A DNA stretch of 64,000 nucleotides from NCBI GenBank assembly GCA_016858145.1, contig JAEHOE010000030.1, positions 868,001 through 932,000 on the forward strand, in the 5' to 3' direction. Below the pieces are notes generated by a model. The model ran no database searches, was not told the origin of the DNA, and saw nothing but the letters and a program-made list of their open reading frames with translations. Both the position numbers and the translations under genes were made by a program. This document shows, in pieces, positions 22,727 to 35,100 of the stretch. This DNA is from Edaphochlamys debaryana (taxonomy: Eukaryota > Chlorophyta > Chlorophyceae > Chlamydomonadales). How positions within the stretch are numbered: the first letter of the stretch is position 1; each line of letters begins with the position of its first letter.

Positions 22727-25700
22727 TCACAGCCGCACATTCCCCCCTGCCTCGGCAGCTAGGATGAGCGCCGCCGCGCCCGCACTCACACTCATGATCC
22801 CACCAGGCCCCGGGCCGCGCCTGCTACCGCCGCTGACCGGCGACGAAGCGCCCGGCACCGGCCCCAACATACTGCCGTCCTCTGACCCGACCGGGTGTGT
22901 CCACCGCCCCCTCGGGGCCCCACGGCCTGCCCCTCCGCCTCCCCCTTCGCCCGCACCTCCGCCTGCCCCCGCTGCCCCTGCGTGCTGTGCGTGCTGAGCG
23001 GAAGCGGCGCCCATGCGGCGGTGGAACCTCAGCACGCTCTGGCCCATGCCGGTAGCGGCGGAAGCCAGCGGAGGCGTGGAGGGCGCGGTTGCCGGCCTCG
23101 GGGCCTCGCCCAGGGGACCGCCCAGCTTCAAGCCGCCGCCGCTGCGGGTGCGGCCGACGGGGCTGCCTTGCGAGGCGGGGCGGATGATGACGGGGTAAGC
23201 TTCGGGGGAAGGCCGCGCGGGGGGGGGCGTGGAGGGGGGCTGGGGTTTGACGCCGGTGGAAGCGGCGCGGCGGGGCGCGAAGCGGCCGCTCGTGGAGCGG
23301 CTGGGAGAGCGCCTCATGGCCGCTAGGCCGTCGTCCCAGCCGCCCGCTCCGCCGCTGCTGTTGTGGCGGATGCTGTTCGTGATGAGGAAGTTTGCATCCT
23401 GCTCGATTGCGCGGAGGAAGGTGAGGGGGCTGGCGTCGCGTGCCGAGGGCCCGCGCCTGGGGCCCGAGGTGCGGCCGACGGGGGAGGAGCAACCCGAGGG
23501 CCCCGTGGGGCTGGCGCTTCCAACTAGGCCAACGAAGCCCAGCCCGGCGCTTGGGGTGGAGAGGCGGACGGGGGACGGGGGCGAGGGCCGCGACGGCGGT
23601 CGGGACGCGGGGGGCGACGCCCAGGCGGCTTCGGGTCCCTGCGTCAGGGACGAGGAGGAAAAACACGTACCGGTGAACGGGATGGCAAGGCGCGGAGCGT
23701 CACACAGACATCAAGCAGTAAGGCACATAGGCGGATACGCCGGTAGACGCGGCAAGAGAAATTGGCAGTGCTTCCGTGCCCCCACATCTCCACCAAGAAC
23801 CGTAAGGCCTGAATGCCCTAGAACGCCCAGAACGAGGCTCACCTGCTGACGGGGGTTGTCCCAGGAGGGGTGCGACCGCCCGAGCTGCCGCTTGACGCCC
23901 GTGGGGTCAAAGGCGCCGCGGCCGCCGCCCGCGCCTCCACCCGACGCCCCGCCACTCAGCAACCCCGGGCCGCTGAGGGACGTGCCCCGGAGCGCTCCAG
24001 ACGCTGACGCAGACGCTGGCGCTGACGTCATCCCAGGCGCAGCGCCCGGTGGGACGAGCAAGCCGCCGTCAGAGTACGGCAGTACGGCAGGTCCTGCAGT
24101 GTTGCCGCTCCACAGCGACGCAGCGCTCACGCCAGGGTTATTGCCCGAGGGGTCGGACGGGTTGGCGGCGGCGCCCCAGGGGAGGTGGAGGGCGGGGCTG
24201 GCCCGGAGCGCGTCGTCCAGTCGGCCGCTGGTGGCCTCTTGCGGCCGGGGCAGGAGCAGGCTGCTGCTGGGCCGGGCGGGGGCGCTGTCGGCTCGGCTGG
24301 TGCCGGGGGGCAAGGCGGCGGCGTTGAAGGAGCCCCGCCAGCTCGCGACCACGAGGCTTTCTGCCGCCGCCGCCACGGAGGCTGCGGCGGCGGTGGACGC
24401 GGCAGATTGCCCGAAGGACGTGCTTGGAGACAGGGAGGAGCCCGGAGGGCCCTGGGTGGTGCCGGTGGGGCCGGTGGGGCCGGTGGGGCCGGTGGGGCTG
24501 GTGGGGCTGGTGGGGCTGGTGGGGCTGGTGGGGCTTACAGGTCCAGCGTTGGGAGAAGGTGTGGCGCCTGCGCCATTGGGATCTCGGGAAGTGCACGTGG
24601 TGTCCCTGAGAGAGCCACTGCCGCTGCCGCTGCCGCAGCCGGACAGGGCATTGCCGTTCGGGCTGGATCTCCCAGATCCGCCACGGCCGCTCGCATGGTC
24701 GCTGCTTGGCATGTCGGCGATGCGTCGCCCATCGTCGGCGGTGCCGCCAGCAGCCGTGACTGGCTCGCTGCCCCTGGCGGCGCCGCCAGGGCTGCTCGCC
24801 GCCGACGTGGCATCGGCCTCGAGTAGGAAGCCCGGCATTCCTGACGGCGGCGCGGGGGACAGCCTGGGCATGGCGGCGTCGGAGGCGGTGCCAGCAGCGG
24901 CGGCCGCCAGGCGGTTGGCGGCGGCCGCCAGCCAGCCCCCGCCGCCGCCGCCACCGCCGTCCTCCTCGTCATCGTCGGCGCTGGATGAACCTGAGCTGCC
25001 GCGTCGGGCCGTGCCTCCGTCAGCGCCACTGCCGCCGCCATCGTTGCCGCCGCCGGCGAGGAACGAGCGGGCCGCCGCCGCGCCGCCGCCGGCGGCTGCG
25101 CCGCTGCCCAGCGTCATCCGCCGCAGCACCGCCGCCGTCGCCGCCAGCGACTTGCGCTGCTCCGCCAGCGCCGCGTGCTGCGCCGCCAGAGAGCTGCGCT
25201 CCGCCGCCGCCAGCGCCGCTGACTCGGCAATGAGGGAGGGCGCCGGCAGCGCCGGACTGCTGGGCGGGGCCGGCAATGCCGAGGCATGGGCCGGAGCGGT
25301 GGTTGCCTCGGCGGGTGCAGACGCGGGAGGGGCGCCCTGACGCGCGACGCAGCTGGCCATGCGATTGCGAACCTGGAGGGCGGAGAGGCAGGCGTGGTCA
25401 GAAAAGCATGGGGAACCTGCTATCAGCACGAAGCCCTCCCAAGCACGATTCGCCCTCGTCACGCTCGCTCTGACCCCACGTCCCCTGCTTCCAAACCACA
25501 GGCCCCCCCCCCCTCCCCATCATGCCACCCACCGCCTGCATGCTGTCCGTCAGGTCCGCCATCATCGCCCGAATGGCCGCCAGCCACGATCCAAAGTCCT
25601 CACGCGCCGCCGCCAACGACTGCACCCCCTCGCCGCCTCCCGCGGGCCCGTCCTCTGCGCCCGCGGGCCCGCCCGTGGGCCCGCCTGGGCCCTCCTCGGG

Positions 25701-28366
25701 CCCGTGCAGCCACCAGTCGGGAGGCAGCGTGGCCAGGGCGGCAGCAGCGGGCTCGACGGAGACGATGCCGCCGCCTGTGCTAAGGTCGTCCACCCAATCA
25801 TCTGTGTCCTCCGAAATGTCGAGATCAGAAAGGTCCGGGTCCAGCGATGCCCGCCCGGTCCCCGCCCCGTTCGCTGGACCCACGGCGGCTGCGGGGCCCA
25901 GTAGTGAAGGGTGGAACGCCAGGCCCGCCGGGCCCAGCAGCGACGGGCCCGGGCCGGGCCCGCCTGGGCCCACTAGGGCCACCGAACGGCGCAGGAGGGC
26001 CATGGTGGAGCGGCGCAGTCCCTCGAGCGCCGCCACCGAAGGCGCTGCCGCGGTGCCGTCACCGTTGCTACTGCCGCCGCCGTTGCCGTTGCCATCGCCA
26101 CCAGTGGTCGAGATGGCGGCTGCGGCGCTGTCGGGGGGAGCCGTGGCCCAGCGGACGCCACTGGGCGAGGGCGAGGCGGCGGCGCTAGCGGTATCACCAG
26201 GCGGCACGGGCGCGGGCGAGGACGCGCCGCCACCAGGCGCAAATGGAGAGGCGGCGGAGGTCATGGAGCCCGTCCGGCTGCCGCCCGCTACCGCCGTGCC
26301 CTGCCAGCCGTCGGGCCCAGTGCCGATGCCGCGGGCAAGCGCCGCCGCCGCCTCGGCCGCCGCAGCGCCGGAGAGGTAAGGCTGCAGCGACGGGCCCCGG
26401 GGGCTCCTGCCTTCGCCCCAAGACGCATTGGCGCCGCTGCTGCCCCACGCCTCGCCGCCGTTGCGGCCGCTGATCTTGCGCATCAGCGACCCGCCGCCGC
26501 CGGTGGCCACCGCATGAGGCGCGTCCGGCAGCCCAGCCCCGGGAGTGGCCACCGGGGGCGCGGTAGATGAGAAGGACGAGCCCGACCCCGAGGTGGCCAC
26601 CGGCATGATGGTGGTGGAGTAGTGGCCGGGGCCGCCGCCGCCATGACCGCTAGCAGGGCTCGAATCGCCGCTGCCCCCTGGCCCTGACATCCCCGCCACC
26701 ATCCCCGGCCCCGGCCCCGAGCCCGCGCGTGCAGGAGCCGCGCCGCCCTGCGACCGGGCCCGAGAGGGCCACAGGCCCTGGGCCTGGGCCTGGGCCTGGG
26801 CCCGGACGCCCTGGCCCTGCATCAACCGCTGCGGCCGCTGGAGACCCGCGGGTCGCTGGGCGCCCGGGGCTCCCTGGGCCATGCGCTTGAAGGCGGCGGT
26901 GAAGCCCGCCTCGGCGCTCAGGCGCATCCACACGGGCTCCTTGCGGACGGGCCGCGCGCGGGGAGGGCGCGGCGCCTGGCGCGGGGCCAGGGTGCTCGCC
27001 TGCGCAAGGGGAATGCACGGTGGGGAAGGACGGAGACGGGGTCAATTGTAAGACGGGAGGGGTTGCAACCGGGGTACGCCTGAACCAAGGACGGTGTGCT
27101 GGACCGTACTCGGTAGTGGCCGCGCAAGGCTCGCCGCCGCTGGGCTGCGGGCGTGTGTCTTCCGCAGACGCCACGCACCGCCGTTCTTTTTTATATGCAC
27201 GTCCGCCCCACACGGCACCCGCGCCTCACCAGGGTGTCAGTGACGCCCTCCACCCGGCGGAACACGGAGGAGCGGGAGGCGCCGCGCTGGGGGGTTGGGC
27301 AGGGGGCAGGGGCCGGTGGTGGGTATGTGGGGGCGCCGGGGCGGGTAGCGGGCAGGAGACGGAGGTGGGGAGTTGGGGGCGTCGAGGAGTGGCGTGGCGC
27401 GCGGGATCTCCGACAAGAGCGGTGGGCTCCTCCCCAGCCTGAGTTGAGGGCGGCGGCGTACTCAGGAGCATAACCGCCTCAAATCCTACAGCTCAGGGTC
27501 GGGTGCTTCGCTGGGACTCACCCACTGGTGAAGCTCGTGCTTGGCGTCCGCATCGTCCCGTTGGGCCTGCAGGGCCCACCCGGCAGCACCAACAGTCACA
27601 CACTGGCCAGGCTACCCAGGCTGCGTCGAAGTGGATGCGGCGATGTCCCGGGACGGCGTGCTGGTGGTGCTGCACGTCAGGGAGCTAGCGCAGCTGCTGG
27701 GAAGCTTCAGAATGGAGGAGCGCGGCGCGAGGCGGCGCCTGGATAGCCACGCCGGTTCCCATGCGGGCCGGAGCGACAGTTGCTGGGGAGGATGCCGACG
27801 GGGCGGCCCCAATTCGGGGGTGACCGCCCTGACACGGCCATCCCTCCTGGCTGCCCAACCTGCTGTGGTCTGCCCGGCTCGGCCCTTGGCCTTGCCTGCT
27901 GCTAGCCCAGGCCTTTAGTCCCCAGGGGCCATACCGTCCCTCCCCCCACCTTGAGCGCCGAGTCCACGTGCAGCTGCACGCCCTGGGCGTCAAAGCTGCC
28001 CATGGCCGCCTGGAATCGCGACGTTACCTCGGGCCTAGAGCCCAGGTGCATTTTGAGGCTCTCGGGCCAGATGCTGACAGAGACACGGCCCATATTGGGC
28101 GCCGATGTGCTCAGGCGCGCTGATTGCGTGGATGCCGCTCGTGGCACAGTTGCGCCAGGCACGCCTGCTTCAGGCCGTCGCGAGCTCTTTGGTAACAGCA
28201 TGCTCGCATAGTTGGCCTCGAGCCAGGAGCGCACCGGCCGCGCGTCGGTGACTTCAGCAGACATGTTCTCGCCGAATTCGGGACTGGTCTTCTTGGCCTT
28301 CGCGGCGACCGCCGTTGGCACGAAGCCAGGTATAACGAGTCGGCCTGCTTCAGGGAACAGGGCCAT
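22727..28366 (-). CDS. second very large low-complexity protein with short coiled coils, function unknown
   Basis: Six exons (28366-27950, 27566-27522, 27286-27230, 26999-25533, 25372-23843, 23638-22727), all joined in phase 0, give 1475 residues. The first 139 residues (MALFPEAGRLVIPGFVPT...) look folded and are not repetitive. A small helical exon follows (AQRDDADAKHELHQW). The rest is mostly Ala, Gly, Ser and Pro with islands of order: WMRLSAEAGFTAAFKRMAQ, DFGSWLAAIRAMMADLTDSM, a helix rich in AALAEQRKSLAATAAVLRRM, and FLRAIEQDANFLITNSIRHN near the end. A run of SPT then GPT triplets lies at about 24459-24535. There is no signal peptide or membrane segment. It shares composition and layout with the gene at 3339-8643, but I see no clear shared domain. 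It diverges from CPSF2. Confidence 0.72.
24459..24535 (-). repeat. 9-bp coding repeat encoding SPT/GPT triplets
   Basis: Nine-base units (CCGGTGGGG then CTGGTGGGG on the plus strand) encode successive GPT and SPT triplets in the minus-strand low-complexity protein. The array is in frame and probably length-variable between strains. Confidence 0.85.
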
Positions 28367-29153
28367 TCACTGGCCCAGCCCGAAGCGGCACACTGAGCGT
28401 CGCCTCGATGCTGAGCTGCGTGGGAGGACTGGGGTCGGGCAGAGTCGCAGAGTCGTTCTATTGCAAGATGGACCTGTCTACAACTACTACCGGGGTTGGG
28501 GCCTGCCGCAGGGCCGGATTCCACGAGGGCCGGATGGGAAGCTCAAGAGGCGCAGAGAGGCGCTGCAAGCATCAGGTGGCTCTGCAGGGAATTGGCCAAT
28601 TGGCCAACGCGCCTGCCCCCCAAGCACCAGCGCAATACGGGTGTTATATACCCGAAACGCGAGCAATGTCCTTGGCCCTTGGCTCGTCCTGGCTCATCTC
28701 CGGCAAAGTTGTCCATGCCTGTGCAGCGCCGCCGACCACCTGCTGTAACATGCTTGGACTGAGGCCCGTATTGGGAGCCTCTAAGCTCAAGAAGCTTGGG
28801 CGGGGAGAGGGGGGCATTGCCGGGCCCCGGGCGCGGCCGCGGGAGGTCAGGAAGGCGGCACATACACACGCGCGCGACAGCGAGTGCTCGCGGGCACGGC
28901 CTGGACAAGCACGTTCGCCGTCCACACGATATCGAACAACGCTGTGCTCTGCACCATACCTTCTGTAGTCGCTGCCGCATATTGCAAAACTTTGCCGATC
29001 GCCAGGGTCAAGCCCGCTACCCAACCCTTCTAGCAAGCTGCTACGATAGTCCATGTAATCAGTATGGCACTTAGATCGCAAGGCCTAGGGCGCTGTCACT
29101 CGCCTTCACCGGTCGGCGCGGACATGTAGTGCTTCGCGAATTGAGCTTTAGCC
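28367..29153. promoter_or_regulatory. shared 5' region between a low-complexity gene and CPSF2
   Basis: 787 bp separate two divergent start codons. The region has lower GC than the genes, a GTTATATACC motif near 28632, and a TTGGCCAATTGGCCAA palindrome near 28593. Either could be regulatory, but no promoter can be assigned by eye. No exon is supported here. Confidence 0.45.
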
Positions 29154-32100
29154 ATGGAGACGAGCGTACGCTTCACGCCGCTGTGCGGCGTGGACGGGGA
29201 CGCCCCGCTATGCTACCTGCTGGAAATCGACTCGTTCACCATCCTGCTTGACTGCGGCTGGGACGAGGCCTGCAGCGAGGAGCTGCTGGAGCCAGTGAAG
29301 AAGTGGGTGGTGCGGGGCTGTGGACGGGGGGGGCTATTGGGCGGGGCCGTGCTCCAGGCGGGGCCGTGCGGGGGCGTGACAGCACGGTTCGGCCGCCCAA
29401 CGCGGTCGGGTCCTGCGTCCTGCGCCCTGTATTCCGCGTGTAGCTAGTCTGTAAGGCAGTGGAAGGTTGCCGTAGAGCACAAGCTAACAACCCCTGCAGC
29501 TTCTGGGATACGGGTGCTAGAGTCAGCAGCACCTCCCCAGACATCAGATCGGCTGGGGGCGGGTCCCGCCTGTGCCATACCCAGCCGCGGCGGGCCCAGT
29601 GCTGCGGAGTCGGTGCATGCATCCAGGCTTGCCAAGCACAGACTGGTCCCAGTGCCCTGTCCTGGTCCCCTATGGGCGGTCCTGGGCCCTTCCCACAGCC
29701 GGTGGAGGGCAGCCGACCACACAGGACGTCCGCCAGCCATAGCCATATGTCCCCTACCACCCGTGCTTGCCACCAGATCGCTGCATGGCTCGCCCACACG
29801 CTAGTGATGGGGCTGCTTGGTAGCGTCTCTGTCACCGGCCCGGCCCGTTGCAGCCATCCCATCCTGTTTGTCCTCTCCACAGCGCCACACGTCAGAAATC
29901 CCCCTCTCCCCCATCCCCCCCTCAGGGTGCTGCCCCGGGTGGATGCCGTACTCCTGTCCCACCCCGATCTGGCGCACCTGGGGGCGCTGCCGTACCTGGT
30001 GGGACGAGCGGGCCTCCAGGCGCCCGTGTACAGCACCAAGCCCGTACGGCGCATGGGGGAGATGTTCCACTTCGAGGCAGTACTCGCCAAGCAGGTGCGG
30101 TGACAGCCGCATTAAAAACAGCGGGCTTATAAGAGCTCATCATGCCAGGGCACATGTCTTTCTGAGAACATGCTTGGGAGTAGGAACGGCTTGAGAGCGA
30201 TCGGGACATCTGACATGGTTTGGCGTCGCCGTTGACCCATGTGCCGTACGTACTGCACCTTTCGCCGTACGCCATACGGCCGCAGGCGATCTCGGAGTTC
30301 GACGTGTACGACCTTGACCACGTGGACGCGGCCTTCCGCCTCAACCCCCGCTGGCGCGAGCTGCGCTACTCGCAGCGCCACGTGTTGGTGGCGCCCGCGG
30401 CCCCGCCCCTGGGCCTGCCCTCGGCGGCGCAGGTGCGGGGAGAGACAGGGGTCGGGGTGGTGGGGCGGGTGTGGGACATGTGGGAGATGTGGGGTTTGAG
30501 GTGTGCGGGAGGGGGCAGCACATGGGGAGGTCGACCTGGGTTGAGGCGCCGGGGTCAGGGTGGGGTCCGCAGCCTCGTCTGGCACATGGGGTCCTATCCT
30601 TCCGCCTTCACGCCCCACACCTTCCTCCCCCGACCTCTCCACCGCCCTACCCTCCACTCCCCTCCCCGGCAGGCCCCCACCGAGCAGCCCCCCGGCGGCG
30701 GCATCACCATCACGCCCCTGCCTGCCGGCCGCTTCCCGGGGGGCGCGGTGTGGCGCATCTCCCTGGGCTGCGGCGAGGAGGTGGTGTACGCGGTGGACTA
30801 CAACCACCGCAAGGAGAGGTGGGGGGAAGGGGAGGGAGGGAAGCGGGGGAGGGGAGAGGCTTTGGGGCTGTAAGGGGCTTGGGGGTTGGAACGGGCTTTG
30901 GGGGCTGGGAAGGGCTTGGGGCGGGGGGGGGGCGGGATGACTGCCGGGATCACTTGTGCAGCGCTCTACAAGTCCGCAAGGAAAGGTGGGGCAGGTCGGG
31001 GGGCCCTCGGCCCGGGGGACCTGATGTCAGTGGGCTGCGGCTGTGGGGCTGTGGGCCAAAGCTTGAGGCAGGGCTGTCCACTTTCTCTCCGCCGCCTGGT
31101 TCCGGCCGGCATCATGCCCCGCCTGTCGCCGCTGTCCCCCCCCCCCCTCCCTCCCCCCTCCCTCCCCCCACCCTCCCACACCCCACCCCCACCCCTCAAC
31201 CCTCCCCCACCAATGCCTCTTCTCCCATGCCCCCCCCCCCAAGGCTGCTCAACGGCACCACGTTCCCCGAGATCCTGGCCTCGCAGCAGCCCGCGCTGCT
31301 GGTGAGCGACTGCCTCAACGCACTGGCGCCCACGGCCGACAAGCGGCGGCGGGACGAGGAGCTGCTGGGTGGGTGGTTGGCGGTTGGGGGTTGGCGGTTG
31401 GGGGATTTGGGGGTTGCTGGGTTTTGGGTGGGGGATGGGGGGTTGGGATGAGGGTTTGTCTTTGGGTGAGCGGTGAGTGAGCGCTGCTTGGTGGGTGAGC
31501 TGATCCATCTTGTTGCCCCCCAGACGCCATCACTGCCACGGTGGAGGGCGAGGGCTGCGTGCTGCTGCCCACCGATGCAGCGGGGCGGGTGCTGGAGCTG
31601 GCCCTTCTGCTGGACGAGCACTTCGCCAGGGCGCGGTGCGTGCGATGAAGGGGGGGGCTTCAGCCACCGTTTGGGGTACGGAACGTAGGCACGGAGTTGG
31701 GCTGGCGAGAGTCTCATGGGCGGGCCCAAGCGCTTCTCCTCCCCATGTGCCAATGCCCCCCTCCATCCCCCAAACACCCCCACGCCCCCCTCCGCAGCAT
31801 CTCCGCCACGCCCGTGCTCCTCTCCGCCACGGTGCGCACGGTGCTGGAGTTCGCCCGCAGCCAGCTGGAGTACTTTGGGAGCGAGATGGCGCAGGTGGGC
31901 GGGGGGGAATGGGGGGAGGGTGCGTGTGGGGTCGACCCATGGTGATGGTAATGGCACAGGGTGAGTGCGGCGCCACAAGGCCTTGTGTGGGCTGGTGCCG
32001 AGATGGCGCAGGTGGGCGGGGTTGGTGGAGAAGGCGGGGGAGGAAGGGGGGAAGGGGGCAAGGGCGCTGGCTGAGGCCGGGCACCTGTGGGGAAGGCGAG

Positions 32101-35100
32101 GCGGTGAGGCCGTGGGCGAGGAGGAGCAGGCAGGCAGGAACGTGCGAGTGCGGTTGCCTGTGTGGGCCACGTCTTGGTGCGTGGAGCCAGGTCGCAGAGT
32201 CCTGGTCCCCGCGCGGTTGCGACCGGCCCTGGTCCCCGCACCCCTTCTGAGCCCCACCTGGCCGGAGCGCCGCGACCGCGCCCTGCAGCCTCGCCCCCTC
32301 GCTTGCCCCAACGCCGCCCTCGCCCCCGCCTTACCCGCGGCTGCTCTCTCCCCCCGGGGAGCGGGATTGCGTGGGCGACGCAATCCCGCTCAGCCACAAA
32401 TACCCCCGCCCTACCCCTTCCCCCTCGCCCCACAGACCTTTGCGCTCAAGCGCACGCTGCCCTTCTCCTTCCGCAAGCTCTCGGTGGTCACACGGGTGGA
32501 GGAGCTAGGGGCCATTCCGGGGCCCAAGGTGCGGAGGGCAGGGGCAGGGGGATGGGGGCCCAGAGCCCCAGCCTCGACTGACAGAGCTTCCGGCGATGCG
32601 CGGGCCCGTTCACCCGTCCGCCTGCCCTCGCTTTGACCCTCCTACCGCTCTACCTCCCACCCCACGGCGACGCAATCCCGCTCAGCTTCGAACACCCACC
32701 ACCCACCCAACCCCCCAACCCCCCAACCCCCCAACCCCCAACCCCCAGGTGGTCCTAGCCACGCTGGCCTCCCTCGAGGCGGGCCCCGCCCGGCAGCTGC
32801 TGGTGGAGTGGGCGGCGCAGCCCCGCAACACCATCATATTCACGGAGCGGGCCTGCGTGAGCGGGGGCCGGGGTGGGGGTCGTGGTAGAAAGGACACCCC
32901 AACACGTTCAGGGGATAGGAGGCGGGGCATCATGTTCACGGAGGAAGCAACCGTAAGCGGGTTGGTAGAGGGAATGGCAAGCAGTTATGGGGGTGGGGGC
33001 CTCTGGGCCGAGGCTGGTCGGGCGCCTGACTCGCTGGGACCGAGCCGAGGCGGCAGCCTGCTGGCCCTGATGACCCCTACTGACCCCTGCTGGCCCTGAT
33101 GACCCATGATGCTTGCCGCTTTCTTGACCCCTCCCTTCCAGTCTCTCTCCCATGCTCTCCCATAACCCATTATGCTTGCCGCTTTCTTGAACCCTCCCTT
33201 CCATTCCATTTCCTCTCCACTTTCCCTTCCATCCTCTTCCCCCTCCCCCCTCCATCCCCCCCCCCAGCCCGGCACGCTGGCACACACGCTGCAGATGCAC
33301 GACCCCTCCGCCGCCCCCGAGCCCCTGCGCCTGCCGCTGCGCATGGCGAGGAGGGTGCCGCTGGAGGGGGAGGAGCTGGCGGCGTGGCAGGTGGGGGGCA
33401 TGGGGGGGGGTGGGGGGGTGGGGTAGGGGGTGATTGCTGGAACGAATTGGAAACCGAAGAGAAGGTGAAGGTTTGGCGGGGGGCCGGGGGGGCTCAAGGG
33501 CTGTGCGAGGGGGGGAAGTTGGCCTGGCGAAGTGGGCAAAGGAGGGGGGGTTAACTGGTGCGCTCACGCGGCCCCGCGGGACAGGGACAGTGCTTGGACG
33601 AGCCGGCGGAGTGGGGCATTGCTCTTCGCCAGGTCGGTATCCCACTCAATCGGTATTCCCAACCCCGGGCAGGCGGCCAAGGCAGCTGAGGCGGCTGAGG
33701 GAGCGCTGGAGGGTGCACGGCGGGGGGGCAGCGGGCCACTGGGTGGGTGGGGTTGGGGGTGGGGGGAAGGGCCTGCCATGCTGCGCTGTGCTGTGCTGTG
33801 CTGTGCTGTGCTGTGCTGTGCTGTACTTGCGGGCTTCAAGTCACGCCCCCATCGTCCATTCTTCTGCATGGTTTTGTCAGAGATCGTCGCAACCTCCCCC
33901 TTCCTCCCCCAACTGCCCCAACGTCTTCTCTCCGCATTCGACTGTTCTCTCGCTTTTCCTCATGCCCCGTCCCAACGCGCCCCCCAGACCGCCTCTCTGG
34001 CGCTCCCAGCCTCTCAACCGCCGCCCGCCTCGCGGGTCTGGCCCAGTTCGCCTTCGAGCCCACCTCTGCGCCCGCCACGCCCGCCGCCGCCGCCAAGGCC
34101 GGCGGCGCTGGCGGCGGCGGCGGCGGCGGCGGCAGCGCTGCTGGCGGCGCCGCCACCCCTGCCGCCGGGCTGACGTCACGGCCCAGCCACGGCTCCTCCA
34201 GCACTCCGCTCGACCAACCGCTCCGTTCAAATACCCAGTCGATCAGCCGCCTTGTACGGGACGCGGCCACGGGGGCCGTCGTACAGCAGTTGGCGCCGCA
34301 GGCGGCGGGGGCCAACGGTTTTGGTGGACCCGGCGGGCCCGGCTCCGGCGACGGCGGGGGGGACCCGGGGCTCCTGATCGATGGTTTCCAACCGCCGGCG
34401 GTGAGCGGTCCGCAGGGGGTAGGGGGGTGCTTGAACCTGGAAAGCGGGAGAGCGTCTAGTTGTTAGAGGGATTGCCGAGGCGTAGGGGGTAGGGGTCGGG
34501 GAGCAGTAAGGCAAGGGCAGGTCTTGGAAGCCGTCGCAGCTGGAGAGGGAGAGGGAGAGAGGAGTTTGGGGACTTGCAGAGGTAGCAAAGGTCGACAGGG
34601 CTCCGTCTGTTCATGGCTTTCGGACCTTGCGCGGGCCCAGACCGCTTCGTGGACTGTTCGGCTTCGAGCGAGCGCAGCCTGCGCACCTCTGGTTACCGGT
34701 GCGTGGTGCGTTTCGCACCCACGACCGTCCCGTTCCACCGCTCCACTGCTACACCGGCTACCCGATTGGATACGCAACAGCGCCCGCTCTCCCTTGCCCC
34801 CCTCCGCACTTACCATCCTTCCCCCTTTCCCCCCTCCAACCTCCAACCATACTCTAGGCACCCTAAGCGGTTGCTAAGCAGTTCACATACCCTCCCTGAC
34901 CCCCCCTCCCTCCTTCGCCCCCCCTCTGCCCCCAGCGCGCCAAGCACGCCATGTTCCCGGACGACGATGAGGAGGTGTACACGCCCTGGGACGAGTACGG
35001 AGCCGTGCTGGGAGGGGACGAGTTCAGGGTGAGGCCGCGGGGCCTCGAGGGATGGATCAGATCCAGATCCAGATCCAGATCCAGACCCGGATCGAGGTCA

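Noticed and set aside
23856..25340. 494-codon open frame on the plus strand
   Set aside because: It mirrors the minus-strand exon 25372-23843, whose frame joins cleanly to flanking exons. The antisense frame does not.
27590..27810. Possible extra exon in the second low-complexity gene
   Set aside because: Each frame on the minus strand ends in a stop before a usable donor, and exons 28366-27950 and 27566-27522 join in phase without it.
29926..30094. Degenerate metallo-beta-lactamase motif (HPDLAH) in CPSF2 as a possible inactivating mutation
   Set aside because: Loss of zinc ligands is normal for the CPSF100 subunit; the catalytic subunit is CPSF73.
31196..32383. 395-codon open frame on the minus strand across CPSF2 exons and introns
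   Set aside because: It runs through both exons and introns of a certain gene and is Pro/Arg-rich without domain signal.
33988..34046. Alternative earlier acceptor for the CPSF2 exon ending at 34400
   Set aside because: Joining at 33988 puts the exon in a frame that stops early. The acceptor at 34046 keeps the frame, though other in-frame choices cannot be fully excluded without RNA data.
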